From: QHWK01 sp035315685
GTDB lineage: Bacteria; Acidobacteriota; Vicinamibacteria; Vicinamibacterales; CAVVIG01
DNA length: 39,157 bases
Direction of reading: 5' to 3'
NCBI GenBank assembly: GCA_035315685.1
Contig: DATFXR010000376.1
Location: 1 to 39,157 of the forward strand
This document shows, one piece after another, positions 16,503 through 24,266 of this stretch (position 1 is the first letter of the stretch; each line of letters begins with the position of its first letter). Under the pieces are notes generated by a model. The model did no database searches, was not told the DNA's origin, and saw only the letters and a list, made by a program, of their open reading frames with translations. Made by a program: the position numbers and the translations under genes.

Positions 16503-17541
16503 TCTGACGGCGGGCAGTGGGCCGTGCGACGTCACTGTCACCATCTGCACGTACAACCGGCAACGCCTTCTGGAGGGGGCGCTCGAGAGCATCGTGTCGA
16601 ACCAGGTTCCCGGCGGCGTCTCTTACGAGGTCATTGTCGTCGACAACAATTCCACCGATGACACGCGAGCGGTGGTGGAGAGCTTCATCCGGCGCGGCTG
16701 CAGCAATGTTCGCTATCTGTTCGAGCGCAAGCAGGGGCTCTCCCACGCGAGGAATGCGGCCATCACTGCCGCCCGTGCGGGGATCGTCGCTTTCACCGAC
16801 GACGACGTGCGGGTGGCGCGCGATTGGGTGCCCACCATCAAGCGCCTGTTCGATCAGCATCCGGAAGTAGATTGCGTGGGCGGAAAGGTGCTGCCGTCGT
16901 GGGACCCGCCGCCTCCGGCGTGGCTGACGCAGGAACACTGGTCGCCGCTCGGGATCGTCGACTACGGCGATCGGCCGTTCTATGTGAATGCTGACGTGCG
17001 ATTGTGCCTGCTGGGGGCGAACCTGGCCATACGGAAGCCCGCACTCGAGCAGATCGGTCGTTTTCAACCGGAGACGCAGCGCGTCCAGCAGTCCGTCGGA
17101 TCGATGGAAGATCACGAAATGCTGGTTCGGCTCTGGAAGAACAATCGACAGGGCCTGTATGCGCCGGAAATGGTGGTGACGTCAGGCGTGGCCGCCGATC
17201 GCCTGTCCAAGCAGTATCACCGTCGCTGGCACCTGGGGCATGGGCGCTTTTATGCGATGGCGCGTCTGCCGGAAATGGAAGAGTCGCGGAGTGGCCGCCT
17301 GTTCGACGTGTCCGCTCACATCTACCGCCGGGCAGTGCTCGATGCGTTGAGCTGGGCGGCCAACCTCGCCTGCCTCCGGCCGAACCGTGCGTTCGCCAAC
17401 GAAACCAACCTGTGGTTTTTCGCTGGCTATTTCAGCCAGCGCTACGAAGACTTCCGTGTGGCCGGTGGACGTACGCGGCTTGGTGAAATCGGGAGGTTCG
17501 CCCGCTCGTTCATGCGTGCGCGCCTTCGCCAGTCAGCGTGA
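16489..17541 (+). CDS. GT2-family glycosyltransferase (third of three)
   Basis: The protein opens VTVTICTYNRQRLLEGALES, then VIVVDNNSTDDTRAVV, GLSHARNAAITAARAGIVAF and the metal-binding FTDDDV, followed by LLGANLAIRK and SMEDHEMLVRLW. The closest relative in the window is the first GT2. Two starts are possible: ATG 16435, overlapping the previous gene by 68 bases, and ATG 16489, overlapping by 14 bases. I prefer the second, giving 350 residues. A C-terminal extension with hydrophobic and aromatic stretches (ALSWAANLACL, NLWFFAGYF) may help membrane association. It ends the run of three glycosyltransferases. Confidence 0.87.
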   Translation: MRSADLTAGSGPCDVTVTICTYNRQRLLEGALESIVSNQVPGGVSYEVIVVDNNSTDDTRAVVESFIRRGCSNVRYLFERKQGLSHARNAAITAARAGIVAFTDDDVRVARDWVPTIKRLFDQHPEVDCVGGKVLPSWDPPPPAWLTQEHWSPLGIVDYGDRPFYVNADVRLCLLGANLAIRKPALEQIGRFQPETQRVQQSVGSMEDHEMLVRLWKNNRQGLYAPEMVVTSGVAADRLSKQYHRRWHLGHGRFYAMARLPEMEESRSGRLFDVSAHIYRRAVLDALSWAANLACLRPNRAFANETNLWFFAGYFSQRYEDFRVAGGRTRLGEIGRFARSFMRARLRQSA

Positions 17542-17868
17542 TGCCGACGCCCGCAGGCCGGATCTTCTGAACCCTGCCTCGGTCTCACTCCGTCGTCCAC
17601 CCTCCTCCCGTCGCCGATCGAGATTTCACTCCCAGACGGCAGGTCAGACGCTGGCAATGCGCGCTCGTTCGACCCGGCCCTGATCGTTACGTTACGAACT
17701 CCGTCAAATGCAGCTCGTTGTCGCCCCGACGATAGACGTCCGAATTCGGACAATCCGAGTTGCGGACAGAAATGTATTCCGCGATTCAACTCCGCTGCCG
17801 TCCAACCTGCAACGACGCGCAAAACGGCGCGTTGACGCGCGGCACATTACTGGCAGTGCGACGCGCGC
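17542..17868. other. Intergenic region with alternative GC hairpins before the beta-helix gene
   Basis: No gene is seen in these 327 bases. Near the end, ACGCGC (17815-17820) and ACGCGC (17835-17840) can each pair with GCGCGT (17827-17832), giving two mutually exclusive hairpins. A third ACGCGC occurs at 17861-17866, just before the ATG. No convincing sigma-70 promoter or ribosome site is visible. Confidence 0.4.
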
Positions 17869-19701
17869 ATGAAGACTGCCTCGTTCGGGTTCGCACTCGC
17901 TGCCGCGATCACGCTGCCGGTTTCGAGTCTGGCGGCGACGATTCGTGTGCCGGCCGATGCCGTGTCCATTCAACAGGCAATCGACGCGGCCGTGGGCGGC
18001 GACACCGTGCTGGTCTCGCCCGGCACCTACGTCGAGAACCTCACGTTCCGCGGAAAGCCGATCACGGTCGAGAGTGAGCAGGGATCGGCCGTGACGATCA
18101 TCGACGGCGGCGGGAGCGGTTCGGTGGTGACGTTTGCGTCCGGCGAAACGCGCAGCGCGGTGCTGCGCGGATTCACGATTCGCAACGGATTGAACAGCTT
18201 CGGCGGCGGCGGCGTGCTGATCCAGAACTCGTCACCGAGCATCGTCGGCAACGCCATCGTCAACAACGGCGCCTGCTCCGGCGCCGGCATCTACAGCTAC
18301 TTCAGCTCGCCGCTGATTCAGGGCAACACGATCTCGCGGAACTTCGTGTATGCCTGCAGCGGCGCCTCAGGGCTCGGCGTCTACATCGGCGGCGACTCGG
18401 CGGCGGAACTGATCGAGAACCTCATCTCCGAGAACAGCGGGTTCGCCAATGGTGGCGGTGTGACACTGTTCGCTGCCGGCAGCGTCGTGCTGCGATCGAA
18501 CGTCATCTCGCGCAACGTGACGAGCGGCTTCAGCCCGTGCACGTCGGGCGGCGGCATCTGGATGGTCAATTTCTCGCAGGCGACGATCGTCGACAACCTC
18601 GTCGTCGGCAACGCGGCGGGCTGCGGCGGCGGATTCTTCTGGGGCGGCTCGTCGGGCGTCACGACGTTCGTCAACAACACCTTTGCCGACAACGACGCGC
18701 AGGAAGGATCGGCGATCGACGTCAGCGGACTCGACACGCGCCACCTGATCTACAACAACATCCTCATCGGCAAGGCCGGGCAGACTGCGTTCTATTGCCG
18801 CAACGCGAGTTCCACGCCGCCGCCGCTCGTCAACACGAGCGACGTCTTCAGCCAGGCAGGGCTCGCCTACGGCGGCACCTGTCTCGATCAGACCGGCGCG
18901 CGGGGCAATCAGTCACTCGATCCGCTGTTCGTCAGGAACGCTGTTGCGGACGTTCTCGGTGACTACCATCTTCAACCAGCGTCGCCGCTGATTGACGCCG
19001 GCGACAATGCCGCGCCCGGGATCCCGTCGACCGATCTCGACGGCTTGCCGCGAATCGTCGACGGCGACGGGAACGGCGACGCCCGCGTCGACGTCGGCGC
19101 GTACGAAGTCGCGAACGCGAACCGGCCGCCGGTCGCGAACGCCGGCAGCGACACGCATCTCGTTACCGACGCGGCCTGCCTGGCGACAGCCTCGCTCGAC
19201 GGCAGTGCATCGTTCGATCCGGACGGCGATCCGCTGAGCTATGTGTGGAGCGGCGCGTTCGGCACGATCTCGGGCGCGGTTCAGTCGGTCACCCTCTCGC
19301 CGGGCACCTATCCGATCACGCTCAGCGTGCTGGACGGACGCGGCGGCACCGCGTCCGACGGCGTTGTCGTCACGGTGGCCGACGCGACGCCTCCGACGAT
19401 TCAGTCGGCCGTTGCCGCACCGTCCGTGCTGTCACCCGCGAATCATCAACTGGCGCCGGTGACGCTCGGCGTCTCCGCAGGAGACGCCTGCGGCGGCCCA
19501 GTACACTGCCGGATCATCTCGGTCACGAGCAACGAATCGATTACCAGTCAGGATTGGATCATCACCGGCGACTTGACGCTTCGCCTTCGCGCGGATCGAT
19601 CGAACAAGGGCAGCGGCCGGATCTACACGATCACCGTCGAATGCACCGATCCGTCCGGCAACCGGTCGACGACAACGGCGACTGTAACCGTTCCGCGCTG
19701 A
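17869..19701 (+). CDS. Secreted right-handed parallel beta-helix protein with PKD-like domain
   Basis: A signal peptide (MKTASFGFALAAAITLPVSS, cleaved after LAA) is followed by a NosD/pectate-lyase-like beta-helix of about 330 residues. It begins IRVPADAVSIQQAIDAAVGG with DTVLVSPGTYVENL and has repeated coils rich in Asn and Gly (IQNSSPSIVGNAIVNNG, LIQGNTISRN, IVDNLVVGNAAGCGGG). The segment SPLIDAGDN...DLDGLPRIVDGDG...VDVGAYE is the end typical of choice-of-anchor-Q proteins. A PKD-like domain follows (RPPVANAG, SFDPDGDPLSYVW), then a beta-sandwich of about 95 residues. Such folds bind, cleave or epimerise polysaccharides. Its place behind the glycosyltransferases suggests a role on the exported glycan, but no catalytic site is evident. 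Confidence 0.86.
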   Translation: MKTASFGFALAAAITLPVSSLAATIRVPADAVSIQQAIDAAVGGDTVLVSPGTYVENLTFRGKPITVESEQGSAVTIIDGGGSGSVVTFASGETRSAVLRGFTIRNGLNSFGGGGVLIQNSSPSIVGNAIVNNGACSGAGIYSYFSSPLIQGNTISRNFVYACSGASGLGVYIGGDSAAELIENLISENSGFANGGGVTLFAAGSVVLRSNVISRNVTSGFSPCTSGGGIWMVNFSQATIVDNLVVGNAAGCGGGFFWGGSSGVTTFVNNTFADNDAQEGSAIDVSGLDTRHLIYNNILIGKAGQTAFYCRNASSTPPPLVNTSDVFSQAGLAYGGTCLDQTGARGNQSLDPLFVRNAVADVLGDYHLQPASPLIDAGDNAAPGIPSTDLDGLPRIVDGDGNGDARVDVGAYEVANANRPPVANAGSDTHLVTDAACLATASLDGSASFDPDGDPLSYVWSGAFGTISGAVQSVTLSPGTYPITLSVLDGRGGTASDGVVVTVADATPPTIQSAVAAPSVLSPANHQLAPVTLGVSAGDACGGPVHCRIISVTSNESITSQDWIITGDLTLRLRADRSNKGSGRIYTITVECTDPSGNRSTTTATVTVPR

Positions 19702-19831
19702 CGAGGCGCGTCGATTCGAACGCGGTGACCTCCTGCGCCGCGGGCGCGGGATGCGTCATTCGTGGCCCCGCCTGGCTGAGCGTCATAATGATGCTCGGCG
19801 CCGGTACGTCACGTCGAAGGCGGGACTCTCG

Positions 19832-20863
19832 ATGAGCACAGTGCTGGTTACGGGTGGCTCGGGGTTCGTCGGCAGCCACGTCCTTCTTCAACTGTTGAAC
19901 GCCGGCCACACCGTCCGCACGACCGTGCGCTCCTTGCGCCGAGAGGAGAGCGTGCGCGCGATGTTGCGCAACGCCGGCGACGAGGCCGGTTCGCAACTCG
20001 CGTTCTTCGCTGCTGACCTCACGCACGACCAGGGGTGGGCCGATGCCGTGGCAGGGTGTGATTACGTGATCCACGTCGCCTCGCCGATCCCGGCCGCTGC
20101 ACCGAAAACGGAAGACGAACTGATCGTCCCGGCGCGCGATGGCGCGCTGCGCGTATTGAGAGCGGCGCGCGACGCGCACGTGAAACGGGTGGTGCTGACG
20201 TCGAGCTGCGGTGCGATTTATTACGGCCACCCGCCGCAGCAGGCGCCGTTCGACGAGACGAGCTGGACCGACATCGACGGCGGCGACATGAGCGCGTACG
20301 TGAAATCGAAGGCGATCGCGGAGCGGGCCGCGTGGGACTTCATGGCGGCCGAGGGCGGCGCGCTGGAATTGTCGGTGGTGAATCCTGCCGGCATCTTCGG
20401 ACCGATCCTCGGTGCCGACTTTTCGTCGTCGATCGAGCTCGTGACCCGGCTGATGAAGGGAGCGCCCGGGTGCCCGCGGCTCTATTTCGGCGTCGTCGAC
20501 GTACGCGACGTCGCCGACCTGCACGTTCGCGCGATGGCCGATCCCGCCGCGAACGGCGAGCGCTTCATCGCCGTGTCAGGCGAAGTGATGTCGATGCTCG
20601 ACATCGCGAAGGTGCTCAAGGCGCGGCTCGGCGACGCCGCGAACAAAGTCCCGACGCGGGAACTGCCGGACTGGTTCGTGCGAGTCGTGGCGCTCGTCGA
20701 TCCGCGCATGCGACAACTGCGTCCGCTGCTCGGCAAGATTCGCAACGCCACGAGCGCGAAGGCGCAACGCGTGCTCGGATGGAAGCCGCGATCGCGTGAA
20801 GACGCGATCGCGGCCACCGGCGAGAGCCTGGTCAAGTTCGGCATCGTGACGCCTCAGGGCTGA
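19832..20863 (+). CDS. Extended SDR: NAD(P)-dependent epimerase / dihydroflavonol-4-reductase-like
   Basis: The N-terminal Rossmann motif is VLVTGGSGFVGSHVLLQLLN (residues 4-23). Next come a conserved CDYVIHVASPI, the serine-bearing VVLTSSCGAIYYG and the catalytic AYVKSKAIAER (YxxxK), then VVNPAGIFGP. The layout fits dihydroflavonol-reductase-like extended SDRs, which reduce ketones or aldehydes, or epimerise nucleotide sugars. I start at ATG 19832, where the Rossmann fold begins; the frame runs further upstream without domain content. Length is 343 residues. It lies 130 bases behind the beta-helix gene and convergent to a methyltransferase. It could act on a sugar of the polysaccharide or be unrelated to it. 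Confidence 0.85.
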   Translation: MSTVLVTGGSGFVGSHVLLQLLNAGHTVRTTVRSLRREESVRAMLRNAGDEAGSQLAFFAADLTHDQGWADAVAGCDYVIHVASPIPAAAPKTEDELIVPARDGALRVLRAARDAHVKRVVLTSSCGAIYYGHPPQQAPFDETSWTDIDGGDMSAYVKSKAIAERAAWDFMAAEGGALELSVVNPAGIFGPILGADFSSSIELVTRLMKGAPGCPRLYFGVVDVRDVADLHVRAMADPAANGERFIAVSGEVMSMLDIAKVLKARLGDAANKVPTRELPDWFVRVVALVDPRMRQLRPLLGKIRNATSAKAQRVLGWKPRSREDAIAATGESLVKFGIVTPQG

Positions 20864-20888
20864 TCCCCAGGCGAGTCAACGGTGTGTT

Positions 20889-21833
20889 CTACGAACCGCC
20901 GGCACCGATCGGCTTTCTGACCACTACCATGGCTTGGTGATAAAAAGCGCAGGGCTCGATCGCGACGATTTCGAAGTACTGACCCCATTCACGGCGGATT
21001 CTCTCTGATGAGTGAAACACGTTTACATACTCTAGCGGTACATCGGCACCGTCGATGATCACCAGATCGCCGGTTTCGCCCTTCTTGATGTCCTCCTCCT
21101 CGAGCGCGAATGCCTCTCTGAAGGCGTCGTCCTTCCGGAGAAATTGCCACGTATGTTCATCGTGGATTGTGAGAAGCCCGTAGGCACCGGGTTTGAGAAT
21201 TCTCCGCAGTTCCATCAACCACGCATCGGCGAGCCACGGAACGTGTGTCATCACCGAAATCGCGAAAATGATGTCGAACGTCCGGTCTTCGAACGGCAGA
21301 TGAGGGTAGGCGGTGCACGTCACAAACCTGAATGGCGGGGACAGGTTTTCCTTGACCCACTCCATCGTTGGGCCATGTTGATCGACTCCCCAGAAATCGC
21401 ATGATCGAGCTTCCGCCTCGAAGTGCCGCAGCACGCGGCAGTCCCTGCACCCCCAGTCCATCACGGAGATCCCGCTCAGGCGCACGCCCAGCCGATCGAA
21501 CAACTTCCGCAGGGTTGACGCATCCCCCTGCCCGCTCTCCAGGTAACGGTCGACGCTTCCGTAATACACAAGTTCGGCGGGAGGGAGTGGGAGCGACTGA
21601 CCGACCGATTCGTCCCGGTGTTTCATGCGCCAGATCGATTGTCGCGAAAAAGATCGTCGCGGTGTCGAGAGGGGGACGACAGTGTCGCTGGAAGGTGGCG
21701 TAAACAGTGCCCTGATGACACCCTGCCCGGTCAACGAGTCCTTCACTCGGTCATTGACAAACCTCGACAGGTCGGCCTTGGCGTTCGCCGGTGAGACTCT
21801 TCGAATCCATTTCGCTGCTGCGTTTGTCCTCAT
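20889..21833 (-). CDS. Class I SAM-dependent methyltransferase
   Basis: The methyltransferase domain spans about residues 115-225: motif I VMDWGCRDCRVLRHFE, then FWGVDQHGPTMEWV, LPFEDRTFDIIFAISVMTHV and RRILKPGAYGLLTIHDE. About 115 residues precede it, including LPPAELVYYGSVDRYLESG, which recurs in related proteins, so the long start is right. It is further supported by GGAGGG 5 bases before the ATG at 21833. The C-terminal part (YVNVFHSSERIRREWGQYFE) is typical of methyltransferases near glycan loci. The substrate is unknown. It is the fourth methyltransferase of the region and points back toward the polysaccharide genes. Confidence 0.85.
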   Translation of the reverse strand: MRTNAAAKWIRRVSPANAKADLSRFVNDRVKDSLTGQGVIRALFTPPSSDTVVPLSTPRRSFSRQSIWRMKHRDESVGQSLPLPPAELVYYGSVDRYLESGQGDASTLRKLFDRLGVRLSGISVMDWGCRDCRVLRHFEAEARSCDFWGVDQHGPTMEWVKENLSPPFRFVTCTAYPHLPFEDRTFDIIFAISVMTHVPWLADAWLMELRRILKPGAYGLLTIHDEHTWQFLRKDDAFREAFALEEEDIKKGETGDLVIIDGADVPLEYVNVFHSSERIRREWGQYFEIVAIEPCAFYHQAMVVVRKPIGAGGS

Positions 21834-22418
21834 GCCATCCCTCCGGATCCGAGTCCCTCGGCTGTGGTACGCCAGAAGGCGTGACGGTCACGTCAGACGC
21901 GCAACTAAGCAAGCTAACTCGTCCCTCGTCGTTCTCGTCCAGCATCGAGAATGGCTCGTCGGCGACTCCGCGCGCGGCCAGGCCTCGCGCACGGTCCCAG
22001 GTGGCAGCACTGCAACCGGCCGCTCCTCGCTGTCAGTCGGCACGAGCCGGAACCAGCCGCTTCATCGCGTGCCGGGCGCTGGTGCACAGCGCATGCCCGA
22101 TCGGCGGCTCGACACGGCAACGTGCGAGACATGCAGCCGCAGCGTCGGGCCGCCGCATGCGGACGAGGCGTGAGACTTGTCCGCCCAGTGTGCAAAGCGT
22201 GTCTTTGCAACGGGCTCGGCGTTTGGTAACGATTTGCCCAGAAAGAGCAATCCTGGTGCGTCCGCGCGTACACGCCGCAAGGCCCGAAAGGGATCGCCGG
22301 CATTAAGGCCGCCGGCACGCGCGAGCAGGCGAGTGACATCGGCTTCCGGCGTGGCCGCGATCCGGACCCCGGGCCGCAGGGCCGGTGCAGTCAAGGTAGG
22401 GAAGATCGCCGGTCAGCG
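21834..22418. other. Gene-poor stretch, possibly decayed
   Basis: No convincing gene is seen. Several overlapping frames exist on both strands with arginine- and serine-rich, low-information products. The minus-strand frame 22062-22394 has the most protein-like beginning (RIAATPEADVTRLLARAGG) but ends without a recognisable fold, and it may be a gene remnant. Confidence 0.35.
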
Positions 22419-22751
22419 TCAGGTGTCCACAGGCGAGTGTGTCATGCGCTGCATATCCGCTTGATCGATCAGGATCGCGTCACGATATCCGCGTGCCACG
22501 AATGCGACAACGGCAGTCGCGACGAGGAGCCTGAGGGCGAGCGCAAGGGGGTGTTGCTGGACCGCGGCGCGAACATCCGTCAGGCCGGCAATCGCTCCGC
22601 CGATGAAGGTGATGAGCAATCTGTTTCCAACACCGCGCCGTGTGAGGTCGTCGCTGAGCCACATCAGGCACGCGGTTGCGGCGGTCACGGTTGCGGCCGT
22701 CGTGAGCTCGAACATCGGAAAATGGGCGACAAGGAGTACGCCGTTCGCCAT
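22419..22751 (-). CDS. Small hypothetical membrane protein (weak call)
   Basis: The 110-residue product has two or three hydrophobic segments (about 5-30, 42-58 and 70-85), with charged turns SDDLTRRGVGN and VARGYRDAILIDQADMQ at the end, an arrangement typical of small inner-membrane proteins. I do not recognise a family. The start ATG at 22751 has no clear ribosome site, and a longer frame runs to 22826. It stands alone in a stretch with signs of decay, so it may be a remnant. Confidence 0.35.
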   Translation of the reverse strand: MANGVLLVAHFPMFELTTAATVTAATACLMWLSDDLTRRGVGNRLLITFIGGAIAGLTDVRAAVQQHPLALALRLLVATAVVAFVARGYRDAILIDQADMQRMTHSPVDT

Positions 22752-22835
22752 GGACGGCTCACCCGTCTGTGCGCGCGCATCGCGCGGGTGCGGGTTGCGA
22801 GGCGGTGTGAGTGAGTAGATGTACATCGCGAGCGG

Positions 22836-23139
22836 TTACAGCGCTTCATCCGACAATCGGGCGCGAACCCTCCTGGTTCCCGGCGACAGCACGTGATATG
22901 GACCGAAGTCGACAGCGTCAGCGAAGCTCACGAGCGCGGCGTAGCGCATCAGGTCGCCGATGCCCCGATGTCAACCCAGCGACTGGCGTCGCCCAGTCTG
23001 CGAGCGCAGTCTCTTCCCACGTCTTGGGAATGTCGCGCGCCGCCCCAATGGCGTCGAGAGGAAGAGGCGTGACAGACGTGTCGTGCACGCCAGACAGCGC
23101 GGCCGGAAGAAGAAGGGAAATCATCGGCGCGTGTCGCAT
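22836..23139 (-). pseudogene. Frameshifted small exported protein (remnant)
   Basis: From the ATG at 23139 the frame encodes a leader-like MRHAPMISLLLPAAL and then a well-formed stretch with IPKTWEETALADWATPVAGL. Near 22970 it turns into random sequence. In a neighbouring frame the protein-like text resumes as DLMRYAALVSFADAVDFGPY and ends at a TAA at 22836-22838. One indel explains this. The IPKTW...ALADWATPVAGL part reminds me of the N-terminus of c-type cytochrome proteins of Acidobacteriota, without the heme site. This is memory, not a match. Confidence 0.45.
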
Positions 23140-23305
23140 GGCGCGAGAATTCAGATGCCTCTCAGAACAGGGCGATACTACATCCGTGGAGCCGACGTGG
23201 AAGATCGTCCGGGATCGCGCGTGATCCGCCTGCCCACGCAAATCCCGCGACGATCCCGCCGCGAACCGATCCAAACGAACCTTTTACGAATCTTGTGAAC
23301 GAATT

Positions 23306-24220
23306 TTACGGCAGCTTGCCGGTGAGCTGCTGGTACAACCGCCGCACCGCCGTTTCACGCTGCGCGTCGTATCCCAGCAGGCCTTGATACTGCGGCCATC
23401 TGATGGCGGCAACTGCCTGATCCTCGGTCGCGCCGCGCGCGATCTCCTTCTGCACCGCGTCGCGCACGTCCACCAGCATCTGCCGGAACCGCCGGAGCCC
23501 CTGGCGCGTTTCTCGCGGATCGGCGGGAACCGGTCCGTGTCCTGGTACGAAGATGTCGGCGCCGAGCGCCTCGACTGCATCGAGGGCGCGCAGCCAGTCG
23601 AGGCCGTAGCCGTCGTTGATGAACAGGAACTGATCGGCGAAGTAGAGCTCGCTCAGGTAGACGATGCGATCCTGCGGCACGAAGATGATGCTGTCGCCTC
23701 GCGTGTGGGCGCGGCCAACGTAGAGGATCTGGATCTCCTTTCCGCCCTGATACAACGTCAGCCGGTCCCTGAATGTCTGGTTCGGAAGGCGCGCGGTTTG
23801 TTCCTCCGCCGGCACGTTTTGCCGCTGCATCAACGCCAGCAGGTCGGCGCGATAGTTCTCGTGCCCGATCTTCAGCACATCTGCATACGCGATGTTGCCC
23901 TTCGAGTAGTTGTCGTGGAAGGTCGAGGACACGAGCACGCGGACCGGCAGGCGGATGGTGGTCGCGATGGCTGCGCGCTGCGCCTTCGCGACCGCCTCCG
24001 AGTTCAAGGCATCGAGCACGACGACGCCATCGTTCGTGACGATGACGCCGCTGTTGTAGGTCGTCGAGTTGAACACATAGTGGCCCGGGATGATCTGACG
24101 CAGACTGCCCGGTGCGCCCGCCGCTGCTGGCTGGGTATCGGCGTTGCGTGGCGGCTGCGACGGCGCGAAGGCGCAGATCGCGATGAGCACCAGGAACGCG
24201 CTCGCCCGTGACTGTTGCAT
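23306..24220 (-). CDS. Exported MBL-fold (metallo-beta-lactamase-like) protein with degenerate metal motif
   Basis: After a leader (SAFLVLIAICAFAPS) the protein shows the MBL fold: HYVFNSTTYNSGVIVTNDGV, VVVLDALNS, the metal loop, GRAHTRGDSIIFVPQDRIVY and FVPGHGPV. In the loop where active members have HxHxDH, it reads TFHDNY (100-105): His102 is kept, but the flanking His, the Asp and the last His are replaced by Thr100, Asn104 and Tyr105. His172 and His228 remain, and the usual bridging Asp is Glu191. The site could hold one metal or none. The ATG at 24220 lies 46 bases after the Asp-box gene, so they are probably co-transcribed. A GTG two codons upstream is an alternative start. Confidence 0.83.
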   Translation of the reverse strand: MQQSRASAFLVLIAICAFAPSQPPRNADTQPAAAGAPGSLRQIIPGHYVFNSTTYNSGVIVTNDGVVVLDALNSEAVAKAQRAAIATTIRLPVRVLVSSTFHDNYSKGNIAYADVLKIGHENYRADLLALMQRQNVPAEEQTARLPNQTFRDRLTLYQGGKEIQILYVGRAHTRGDSIIFVPQDRIVYLSELYFADQFLFINDGYGLDWLRALDAVEALGADIFVPGHGPVPADPRETRQGLRRFRQMLVDVRDAVQKEIARGATEDQAVAAIRWPQYQGLLGYDAQRETAVRRLYQQLTGKLP

Positions 24221-24266
24221 CGCCACTCGCCCTCAACCTTCGAGAAGTGGTCCGATTTGCCCTGCC

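Noticed and set aside
22062..22394. Minus-strand frame of 110 codons
   Set aside because: The first half looks somewhat protein-like but the second half is random and no start context or family supports it; noted only as a possible remnant.
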